Positions 1-5,551 of a DNA stretch of 9,086 nucleotides are shown piece after piece. Where the stretch lies: contig VSOH01000049.1 in NCBI GenBank assembly GCA_009774735.1, positions 1 through 9,086 on the forward strand. The letters are read 5' to 3'. Every line of letters begins with the position of its first letter. Positions within the stretch are counted from its first letter, which is position 1. The stretch comes from Clostridiales bacterium. GTDB lineage: Bacteria > Bacillota_A > Clostridia > Oscillospirales > Acutalibacteraceae. The translations under genes and the position numbers were made by a program. The notes under the pieces are model-generated. The model worked only from the letters and a program-made list of their open reading frames with translations, was not told the origin of the DNA and did not search any database.

Positions 1-644
1 GCTTTACCGTCAACCTTTAATATTCCTCCGACAAAGCCAAGCTTATCATAATTTTCAAAAGCAGTAAGAACAGCTTCAAATTCAAATGAGTAATCAGAAT
101 CATCTTCGTGCGTATTAATCCAGTTTGAATGCAGCGCAATACATTCGTTAATATTACTGCTGTCAATAGTTTCAAATGACCAATCAGGATGATTCTTTTT
201 AAAATTAGTTATATGATTACGCTTTCCATGATACTTTTTTCCGCTCAATGAAGCCATTTTTTCTACCGAATAAATATAATCAAAATCACCATCATCATAA
301 GTATAGTCAAATTTATCAGGGAAATATTCGTCAAGAAGATTTTTATAATATGATGTGACGCCATAAATGATTGGCTTTATTCCAAAGGATTTGGCATCTG
401 ATATAATTTCTTCAACAGCTTTTTTGAAATTGCCTTTACCGATTGGCAGTGAATATTTGTAATCGGGAGCCTTGCCCCATCTGCAAATTATAAAATTCTC
501 ATATCTCGCAATTTGAGTTCTGTAAGCAGTTGCCCATACAAATAAATTACCAAAAGTGTATTCACAGTTAAAGCTGTTAACATATTTAAAACATTCATCA
601 ACCCACTTTTTATCTTCAATTGCAGGTTTAGAAAATGTAAGCAT
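1..644 (-). CDS. DUF2156 / phosphatidylglycerol lysyltransferase C-terminal-like protein (partial, 3' end off window)
   Basis: An open frame of 214 complete codons runs off the left edge with no stop, so the C-terminus is missing. The family usually has roughly 290-300 residues. I recognise the DUF2156 (LPG_synthase_C-like, GNAT-fold) family from the basic motif KKYHGKRNHI at residues 136-145, the YTFGNLFVW segment at 29-37 and the general acidic/aromatic layout. Related domains in MprF transfer aminoacyl groups from tRNA to lipid. The stand-alone clostridial proteins have no settled function, so no substrate is assigned. There is no signal peptide or membrane segment in the visible part, so it is probably cytoplasmic. 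The start is the first possible one: two in-frame TAA codons lie just upstream of ATG 644-642. An AAGGAG lies 12 nt upstream, a rather long spacing. It follows the kinase gene after 6 nt, so it is the last visible member of the operon. Confidence 0.8.
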   Translation of the reverse strand, partial: MLTFSKPAIEDKKWVDECFKYVNSFNCEYTFGNLFVWATAYRTQIARYENFIICRWGKAPDYKYSLPIGKGNFKKAVEEIISDAKSFGIKPIIYGVTSYYKNLLDEYFPDKFDYTYDDGDFDYIYSVEKMASLSGKKYHGKRNHITNFKKNHPDWSFETIDSSNINECIALHSNWINTHEDDSDYSFEFEAVLTAFENYDKLGFVGGILKVDGK

Positions 645-650
645 AGTTTA

Positions 651-1313
651 TTATAGCTCCTTTTTAACATAAGAAATAATTTTGTTATGTATTTCGTCAA
701 TTGACAGAGGATTTTCACCATCAGAGCAAGGTATAACAATCCACCCCTGCTTTTGAGCAGTATATAGAGCTGATTTTCTGCATTTATTCAAAAATTCAAC
801 ATTTGCTTCGTGAACATCTTTTTTATTCTCATCGCCGTCATAGCGTGAGGTCATTAGTTTTTGTGACACCTCAACAGGCATATCAAGAAAAATTACAAGA
901 TCAGGCTTAGGTATACCTATTTTGTTGTATTCAAAATCAGCAGACCATTCAAGATATTCATCCCATTTATCATATGGCAGTTTTTCCATCTGATAAATTG
1001 AATTTGAGGTAGCATACCTGTCGGCTAAAATAAGAGTCCCGTTTTCATAATCGCTGCCCCAGTTCAGCTTATATGATGCAAATCTGTCCACAGCATAAAA
1101 AGCCCCTGCTGCATATGCATTTACTGCATCAGCATTGCTTCCGAATTCACCGTCAAGATACATATTTACCAATGTACTTGATGGACTGTCATAATCAGGC
1201 AGTTTGATTTTTTTAAATACTATATTTTTATATTTCAAATAGCTCTCAAGCAATGCAGTCTGCGTTGATTTACCGCTTCCGTCAAGACCCTCAATTATAA
1301 TTAGTTTTGCCAT
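651..1313 (-). CDS. tmk: Thymidylate kinase-like dNMP kinase
   Basis: This is a 220-residue P-loop kinase of the thymidylate kinase family, which converts dTMP to dTDP with ATP. Visible motifs are the Walker A loop GLDGSGKST at residues 9-17, a DRF at 76-78 and ADRYATSNSIYQ at 97-108, which corresponds to the DR(Y/F) nucleotide-binding motif. PDLVIFLDMP at 137-146 is the strand before the LID, and the LID-like basic stretch SRYDGDENKKD lies at 156-166. The LID and the region after DRY differ from the classic bacterial enzyme, so a related deoxynucleoside monophosphate kinase specificity is possible. The start at 1313 is chosen because the family begins right at the beta strand before the P-loop. 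The frame is open further upstream (to 1385), but those 24 residues do not look like family sequence. The start lies inside the DUF896 gene (23-nt overlap). The nearest AAGGTG is 13 nt upstream, so coupling to DUF896 translation is likely. Confidence 0.85.
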   Translation of the reverse strand: MAKLIIIEGLDGSGKSTQTALLESYLKYKNIVFKKIKLPDYDSPSSTLVNMYLDGEFGSNADAVNAYAAGAFYAVDRFASYKLNWGSDYENGTLILADRYATSNSIYQMEKLPYDKWDEYLEWSADFEYNKIGIPKPDLVIFLDMPVEVSQKLMTSRYDGDENKKDVHEANVEFLNKCRKSALYTAQKQGWIVIPCSDGENPLSIDEIHNKIISYVKKEL

Positions 1314-1515
1314 TGTTTTTCTTCTGCACCTTACGTTTATTGCCCTTTTCATCAATAATATATGTGTTTTCAAGCTGACCAACAAGACTTGCTTTAAAAG
1401 AATCTATATATTCACGTCTAAGCACGGCCTGTTCCTGCTTTTCTTCATCCGTCAAGCCAACGGTTTTTGATTTATGGGCAAGTTCATTAATTCTGTTAAT
1501 TTTTTCCTGTATCAT
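1291..1515 (-). CDS. DUF896 (YnzC-like) small protein
   Basis: A 74-residue protein that matches the DUF896 family by eye: an N-terminal helical hairpin (INELAHKSKTVGLTDEEKQEQ at about residues 9-29), LRREYIDSF at 32-40, and a basic, disordered tail rich in Lys and Asn. Bacillus subtilis YnzC, the best-known member, is a small two-helix protein encoded beside SOS genes. The molecular role of the family is unknown, so none is assigned. The ATG shares its A with the last base of the rpoD TAA stop (a TAATG junction). The only purine-rich stretch upstream (GAGGGA) is more than 10 nt away, so translation probably depends on ribosomes finishing rpoD. The 3' end overlaps the kinase gene by 23 nt. 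The full length matches the family (about 60-80 residues), and the high lysine/glutamate content is typical for it. Confidence 0.85.
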   Translation of the reverse strand: MIQEKINRINELAHKSKTVGLTDEEKQEQAVLRREYIDSFKASLVGQLENTYIIDEKGNKRKVQKKNNGKTNYN

Positions 1516-2645
1516 TAGTCTAAGAAATCCCTCAACTTTTTACTTCTGCTCGGATGTCGCAGTTTTCTGAGTGCCTTTGCTTCAATCTGTCTGATTCTCT
1601 CTCTTGTTACATTAAACTCCTTGCCGACCTCCTCAAGTGTTTTGGGATTGCCGTCTTCAAGTCCGAAACGCAGGGAAAGAACCTTTTCTTCCCTTGGGGT
1701 AAGAGTCTTAAGCACATCTGAAAGCTGTTCTTTAAGCAGACTCATTGATGCAGCATCTGCCGGTGCAAGTGCATCATCATCAGGTATAAAATCACCAAGA
1801 TGGGAATCTTCCTCCTCACCGATAGGTGTTTCAAGTGATACCGGCTCCTGTGCTACTCTCAGAATTTCTCTTACCTTATCAACAGGCATATCGAGAAATG
1901 CTGCAATTTCATCAGGAGTAGGCTCTCTGCCGTTTGTATGAAGCAACTGGCTGTTCGCCTTTTTAACCTTGTTAATCGTTTCAACCATATGAACAGGAAT
2001 ACGAATCGTTCTCGCCTGGTCGGCAATGGCACGTGTAATTGCCTGTCTGATCCACCATGTAGCATATGTGGAGAATTTAAAGCCCTTTGTATAATCAAAT
2101 TTGTCAACAGCTTTAATAAGTCCGAGATTGCCCTCTTGAATTAAATCAAGAAACTGCATTCCCCTGCCAACATAACGCTTGGCAATACTTACAACAAGAC
2201 GTAAGTTAGCCTCTGCAAGTCTTTTCTTTGCATTTTCGTCATCGTCGGAAATACGGATTGCAAGCTCAATTTCCTCCTCTGCTGTTAAAAGAGGAACTTT
2301 TCCGATTTCTTTAAGATAAACCTTAACAGGGTCGTCCATTGCGGCATTATCATTGACAGCAACTGTATCAGCAGCATCTGTTTCCTTAGGCAAATCGACC
2401 TCAAGGCTAAGGCTCTCAAATGCTTCTGCAGAAAAATCGTCAATAATACTGATATTGGCAGCATCAATTTGCTCATTAAGCTTTTCAAGCTCTTCAACGT
2501 CCAAATCAAGCTCAACAATCAGTGTGTCAATTTCCTGTGTGGAAAGATGACCCGTCTGCTTTCCTCGCTCTACCAGCTTTTTAAAAGCAGCCTGTTTTTT
2601 GTCCTCACTGACAGGTGCCTGCGGTGTTAAATTAATTTCCTTCAT
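1515..2645 (-). CDS. rpoD: Primary sigma factor SigA/RpoD (sigma-70 group 1)
   Basis: A 376-residue protein that directs RNA polymerase to housekeeping promoters. Region 1.1 occupies about residues 15-75. An acidic linker follows, then region 1.2 (DPVKVYLKEIGKVPLLT, 105-121). Region 2 runs from about 140 to 215, with the core-binding and -10-reading segments (NLRLVVSIAKRYVGRGM, 147-163; FDLIQEGN-like LDLIQEGNLGL, 166-176; FSTYATWWIRQAI, 191-203). Region 3 spans about 215-300, with an acidic 3.2 finger (GDFIPDDDA), and region 4 about 305-372, with the helix-turn-helix TLEEVGKEFNVTRERIRQIE (336-355). Length and layout match Bacillus-type SigA, which lacks the large non-conserved insert of E. 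coli RpoD. The ATG has a strong AGAGGAGAT site with 7 nt from GGAG to the start. It follows dnaG after 17 nt, the classic macromolecular-synthesis order. No separate promoter is evident in the gap. Confidence 0.98.
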   Translation of the reverse strand: MKEINLTPQAPVSEDKKQAAFKKLVERGKQTGHLSTQEIDTLIVELDLDVEELEKLNEQIDAANISIIDDFSAEAFESLSLEVDLPKETDAADTVAVNDNAAMDDPVKVYLKEIGKVPLLTAEEEIELAIRISDDDENAKKRLAEANLRLVVSIAKRYVGRGMQFLDLIQEGNLGLIKAVDKFDYTKGFKFSTYATWWIRQAITRAIADQARTIRIPVHMVETINKVKKANSQLLHTNGREPTPDEIAAFLDMPVDKVREILRVAQEPVSLETPIGEEEDSHLGDFIPDDDALAPADAASMSLLKEQLSDVLKTLTPREEKVLSLRFGLEDGNPKTLEEVGKEFNVTRERIRQIEAKALRKLRHPSRSKKLRDFLD

Positions 2646-2662
2646 AATAAATCTCCTCTGTT

Positions 2663-4405
2663 TTATGTATTCTTATTGAACATACTTCGGAATTCATCAT
2701 CACTCATCGAATCGGATGGCTTAATGATATTCTTATCATATTCACTTTGAATTATATCAATACAATCCTTAAATTCCTTTTTCGCATCCTTGCTTTCCCT
2801 TGTTCTTGCTATAATACCCGACAGTCTGCCAAGCTCATCACTTGTTAAAGCCGAACTGAAATTAATCAAATCAATATCAAGCTGAGCATCAAGTCTGTTA
2901 ATTGTTTCAGTAAAAATTTTTTTTATGAAAGCGGATGACAGCATCTCACTGTCAAAGTCCCGTGTTAAATGAACACAATCAGGGTATCTTAGAAGCAGAC
3001 CAACTATTCTTTCCTCAGCTCTTATCTGCCGAATTGACGCATTTTCGTCATAGCTTTTACGCTGATTTTCACGTATGGAATTATCGACAATAGTCTTGTA
3101 TTCACTTCGTTTTTGACGATATATTCTTTTTTTTGCATATGAATCTAACTGAATTTTAATGCTTGATTTATCAACTGACAGCTCGTCCGCCAAACGGCTG
3201 ATATAAATATCCTGTTCAATAGGACTTACACCTGCAAGCACTTTAAGAGCTTCATTCAAAAAATCAATTTTACCTTGCGAGGTTGTTACGTTATATTTCT
3301 TTCTGATTTCAAGTAAAGCGAATTCCGTATCATTTGATGCGCCGTCAAGCATTCCCTTAAACTTGTCCCTGCCGTATTTTTTTATTATTTCATCAGGATC
3401 CTTGCCGCCGGCTAAAGCAGGTATTTTAACCTTTACATCAGTCTGCTTAAACAGTGAAACGGCTTTGTTTAAAGCTTTCTGTCCTGCCTCATCAGCATCA
3501 TAAGCAAGAATGACCTCTCTTGCATATCTGCTAATCAGCCTGACCTGCTCATTTGTAAGAGCAGTACCGCAGCCTGCAACAGCATTCGTAAAACCAGCCT
3601 GGTGCATTGCTATAACATCCATATAGCCCTCACACAAAATAAGATTATCCTTACCGCTGTCTTTTGCAAGATTAAGAGCAAAAAGCTCATTCGTTTTTTT
3701 ATAAACCAATGTGTCAGAAGTATTTATATATTTGGGTTTGCTGTCGTCCAGAACACGACCGCCGAAAGCAATAACATTCCCCCTGACATCAATAATCGGT
3801 GTCATTACTCTGTTTTTAAAAGTATCATAGTAATTATTATTTCTGCCGATTTTGACGACACCTGCTTCAACCATTTCGCTCGGCCGATATCCTTTTGACT
3901 TTAGATGCTTAAGCAGGCTGTCCCATTCATTGGGAGCAAAGCCAAGGCCGAATCTTTTAATGGTATTCATTGAAAGACCGCGATTTAAGAAGTAATCAAG
4001 ACCAATCTTGCCCTGCGGACTTATCAGATATGAATAGTAAAATTTAGCGGTTTCACGATTAATTTCAAGAACACGCCTTCTCTTTTTTGAAAGACTGTCA
4101 TCATAGCTGTTATCATCGGGCATTTGCAGTCCTGCACGCTGAGCAAGAAGCTTAACAGCGTCGATATAATCAAGATTTTCGATTTTTTTTAAAAAAGTAA
4201 CTGCATCACCGCCGGCACCGCAGCCAAAACAATAAAACGATTGTGTGTCGCTATATACAGTAAAAGACGGTGTTTTTTCGTTGTGAAACGGACACAAGCC
4301 TTTTGATGTTGAACCGTTTTTTCTTAGTGTAACATAGGTTGAGATAATGTCTTCAATATCTGTCTTAAATTTTAATTCCTGCAAAAAAGCTTCACTCAAA
4401 GCCAT
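2663..4405 (-). CDS. dnaG: DNA primase DnaG
   Basis: A 580-residue primase that makes the RNA primers for lagging-strand and origin replication together with the replicative helicase. The N-terminal CHC2 zinc domain carries C38, H41, C59 and C62 (LCPFHNEKTPSF then FYCFGCGAGGD). The central catalytic core contains FGGRVLDDSKPKYINT at about 214-229. The TOPRIM metal site has the glutamate motif CEGYMDV (258-264) and the DADEAGQKA acidic motif (303-311), with GGKDPDE at 333-339. The C-terminal part, from about 455, is the helicase-interacting domain. Its length is normal for Firmicutes. The start is ATG with AAAGGAG 8 nt upstream. It lies 28 nt after the dgt-like gene and 17 nt before rpoD, so all three are almost surely on one transcript. 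Two A8 runs within the gene (minus-strand 4190-4183 and 2924-2917) are potential slippage sites. Confidence 0.98.
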   Translation of the reverse strand: MALSEAFLQELKFKTDIEDIISTYVTLRKNGSTSKGLCPFHNEKTPSFTVYSDTQSFYCFGCGAGGDAVTFLKKIENLDYIDAVKLLAQRAGLQMPDDNSYDDSLSKKRRRVLEINRETAKFYYSYLISPQGKIGLDYFLNRGLSMNTIKRFGLGFAPNEWDSLLKHLKSKGYRPSEMVEAGVVKIGRNNNYYDTFKNRVMTPIIDVRGNVIAFGGRVLDDSKPKYINTSDTLVYKKTNELFALNLAKDSGKDNLILCEGYMDVIAMHQAGFTNAVAGCGTALTNEQVRLISRYAREVILAYDADEAGQKALNKAVSLFKQTDVKVKIPALAGGKDPDEIIKKYGRDKFKGMLDGASNDTEFALLEIRKKYNVTTSQGKIDFLNEALKVLAGVSPIEQDIYISRLADELSVDKSSIKIQLDSYAKKRIYRQKRSEYKTIVDNSIRENQRKSYDENASIRQIRAEERIVGLLLRYPDCVHLTRDFDSEMLSSAFIKKIFTETINRLDAQLDIDLINFSSALTSDELGRLSGIIARTRESKDAKKEFKDCIDIIQSEYDKNIIKPSDSMSDDEFRSMFNKNT

Positions 4406-4433
4406 AATCTCAACTCCTTTTTAAAAATTAATA

Positions 4434-5474
4434 TCAGTCACGCCAGAACATCGGCACAAAAAGCTGGTTAAAAATCTTAAGAGCGTAAACATCACTCATT
4501 CCTGCTATGTAATCACACACTGCTCTTTCGCTGCCGTCTGTTTCAGCAATTTTGGAATAAATTTGAGGCATATCGTCAATATGATTAATATAGTGGCTGT
4601 ATATTTTATGAAGCATATCAACAGCCTTTGTTTCCTCACCCTTGCAAACAGGATTTGTGTAAACTGCTGTGAACATAAAATCATGCAAATCCATAAATGC
4701 AGTATAACAGTCATCGCTCATTCTTATTTTGTCACCACTGTTATAAATAACATCACGCACCATATTATTGATACGCTGTGATTTCGTCATACCAAGCTGC
4801 AGTCTTAATGATAAAGGAATATCCTCCTCAGCCATAACTCCTGCTCTGATTGCATCATCAATATCATGATTAATGTATGCAATTTTATCGGCAATTTTTA
4901 TAATCTGCCCTTCTAAGGTATAAGCCTCCTCGCCTCTTGTATGGCAAAGAATACCATTTTTCACTTCATCCGTCAAGTTAAGTCCTCTGCCGTCTTTTTC
5001 AAGACGCTCAACAACACGCACGCTCTGCTCATAGTGCTTAAAGCCACAGGAGCAAAGCTGGTTAAGAGCACGCTCACCTGCGTGACCGAATGGCGTGTGC
5101 CCCAAATCATGACCTAAAGCAACAGCCTCAGTTAAATCCTCGTTAAGACGAAGAGCCCTTGCTATTGTTCTTGCTATCTGAGATACTTCAAAAGTATGTG
5201 TAAGACGTGTTCTGTAATGGTCACCGCTGGGTGACAAAAAAACCTGCGTTTTATGCTTCAGACGTCTGAATGCCTGTGAATGAATGATTCGGTCCCTGTC
5301 ACGCTGAAAACAGGTTCTTATTGAGCATTCCTCTTCCGGCAATGCCCTGCCTTTTGAATTACAGGATAAGCAAGCCTTCTCACATAATAAACTTTTTTCG
5401 TTATTTTCTGCCACAAGGCGTATGGAATTATCCAATTTTCTCACCCTTTCAATTATACTATACTCAATTGTCAA
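4434..5474 (-). CDS. dgt: dGTPase-like HD-domain deoxynucleoside triphosphate triphosphohydrolase
   Basis: A 346-residue HD-superfamily protein of the dGTPase-like group, which hydrolyses dNTPs to deoxynucleoside and triphosphate. The block RDRDRIIHSQAFRRLKHKTQVF (58-79) is the family signature. The likely metal ligands are H93 (RTRLTHTFE), H122-D123 (ALGHDLGHTPFGHAGE) and D196 (IIKIADKIAYINHD). HYEQSVRVVERLE (147-159) is the next conserved block. There is no ATG in frame before codon 214, so the start must be non-ATG. TTG at 5474 gives an MTI-type N-terminus like other family members, with AAGGG 6 nt upstream. TTG at 5435, behind GGGTGA, is the alternative. The N-terminal 55 residues hold five cysteines (31, 35, 38, 50, 55), which I do not recall as usual. 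It is the first gene of the dnaG-rpoD operon. dNTP specificity cannot be told from sequence. Confidence 0.92.
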   Translation of the reverse strand: MTIEYSIIERVRKLDNSIRLVAENNEKSLLCEKACLSCNSKGRALPEEECSIRTCFQRDRDRIIHSQAFRRLKHKTQVFLSPSGDHYRTRLTHTFEVSQIARTIARALRLNEDLTEAVALGHDLGHTPFGHAGERALNQLCSCGFKHYEQSVRVVERLEKDGRGLNLTDEVKNGILCHTRGEEAYTLEGQIIKIADKIAYINHDIDDAIRAGVMAEEDIPLSLRLQLGMTKSQRINNMVRDVIYNSGDKIRMSDDCYTAFMDLHDFMFTAVYTNPVCKGEETKAVDMLHKIYSHYINHIDDMPQIYSKIAETDGSERAVCDYIAGMSDVYALKIFNQLFVPMFWRD

Positions 5475-5487
5475 AATTATCCCTTTT
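5475..5487 (-). promoter_or_regulatory. Ribosome binding site for the TTG start of the dgt-like gene
   Basis: On the minus strand AAAAGGG lies 6 nt before TTG 5474-5472. It is a weak but correctly spaced Shine-Dalgarno site and the main reason for preferring this start. A second candidate, GGGTGA at about 5446-5441, sits just before another in-frame TTG at 5435-5433 and would give a protein 13 residues shorter. Confidence 0.5.
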
Positions 5488-5506
5488 TTATTTAAAAAAT
5501 TTAATA

Positions 5507-5535
5507 TTGACTAATTATAGCATTAAATATATTAT
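5507..5535 (+). promoter_or_regulatory. Sigma-A-like promoter for the metallophosphoesterase gene
   Basis: TTGACT at 5507-5512 (5 of 6 to consensus) and TATTAT at 5530-5535 (5 of 6) are separated by exactly 17 bp. TATAAT at 5533-5538 is a better -10 hexamer but would give a 20-bp spacer. The predicted start, near 5542, leaves a leader of only about 10 nt, barely including the Shine-Dalgarno site. The assignment is therefore tentative. Confidence 0.4.
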
Positions 5536-5543
5536 AATTATAG
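5512..5543. repeat. Pair of 9-bp direct repeats in the divergent promoter region
   Basis: TAATTATAG occurs at 5512-5520 and again at 5535-5543, with 23 bp from start to start. Each copy contains a minus-strand TATAAT. One copy overlaps the minus-strand extended -10 and the other overlaps the plus-strand -10 and start region. In such A+T-rich DNA this may be chance; it could also mark tandem -10 boxes or an operator. Confidence 0.45.
5514..5522 (-). promoter_or_regulatory. Extended -10 promoter for the dgt-dnaG-rpoD operon
   Basis: Read on the minus strand, positions 5522-5514 are TGCTATAAT, a perfect extended -10 element (TGnTATAAT). A transcript would begin near 5507 and give a leader of about 33 nt that contains the AAGGG site of the dgt-like gene. 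No good -35 box is found 16-18 bp upstream, which is consistent with extended -10 promoters not needing one. A second minus-strand TATAAT at 5542-5537 could act as an upstream -10. This is pattern matching only. Confidence 0.5.
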
Positions 5544-5548
5544 GTGAT
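5542..5548 (+). promoter_or_regulatory. Ribosome binding site of the metallophosphoesterase gene
   Basis: AGGTGAT pairs with the anti-Shine-Dalgarno end of 16S rRNA (the GGTGAT part) and ends 3 nt before ATG 5552. It decides the start. The same frame is open upstream to 5321, but that part lies antisense to the dgt-like gene and has no comparable site. Confidence 0.7.
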
Positions 5549-5551
5549 TTT

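Noticed and set aside
488..739. 83-codon open frame on the minus strand spanning the kinase-DUF2156 junction
   Set aside because: Overlaps both recognised genes out of frame and looks like random Leu/Lys-rich translation of A+T-rich DNA.
1314..1385. 24-residue N-terminal extension of the kinase
   Set aside because: The sequence is simply DUF896 read in another frame; thymidylate kinases begin at the strand before the P-loop.
1621..1941. 106-codon open frame on the plus strand inside rpoD
   Set aside because: Serine-rich low-complexity shadow of the sigma factor on the other strand, with no ribosome site or family resemblance. Other open frames within rpoD (1871-2107, 1938-2144, 2285-2518, 2353-2550) fall for the same reason.
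2732..2760. TTGATA...TATGAT on the minus strand at the dnaG 3' end as an internal rpoD promoter
   Set aside because: The spacer is about 14 bp, too short; no better pair of boxes was seen there.
3602..3898. 98-codon open frame on the plus strand inside dnaG
   Set aside because: Antisense to the TOPRIM-coding part of primase, which is clearly the conserved frame.
4505..4781. Open frames on both strands within the dgt-like gene
   Set aside because: Out-of-frame shadows of the conserved HD protein; no start signals.
5452..5474. Minus-strand TTGACA (5474-5469) and TATAAT (5457-5452) as a promoter
   Set aside because: The spacer is only 11 bp, far below 16-18, and a start near 5445 would remove the ribosome site and start codon.
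5484..5499. TTTTTT/AAAAAA inverted repeat in the divergent promoter region
   Set aside because: Only A-T pairs with a tiny loop and no G-C core, and it lies where a leader or promoter is expected; not a credible terminator.
5321..5551. 77-residue upstream extension of the metallophosphoesterase frame
   Set aside because: It runs antisense through the 5' end of the dgt-like gene. The hydrophobic anchor, AGGTGAT site and ATG at 5552 give a natural start.
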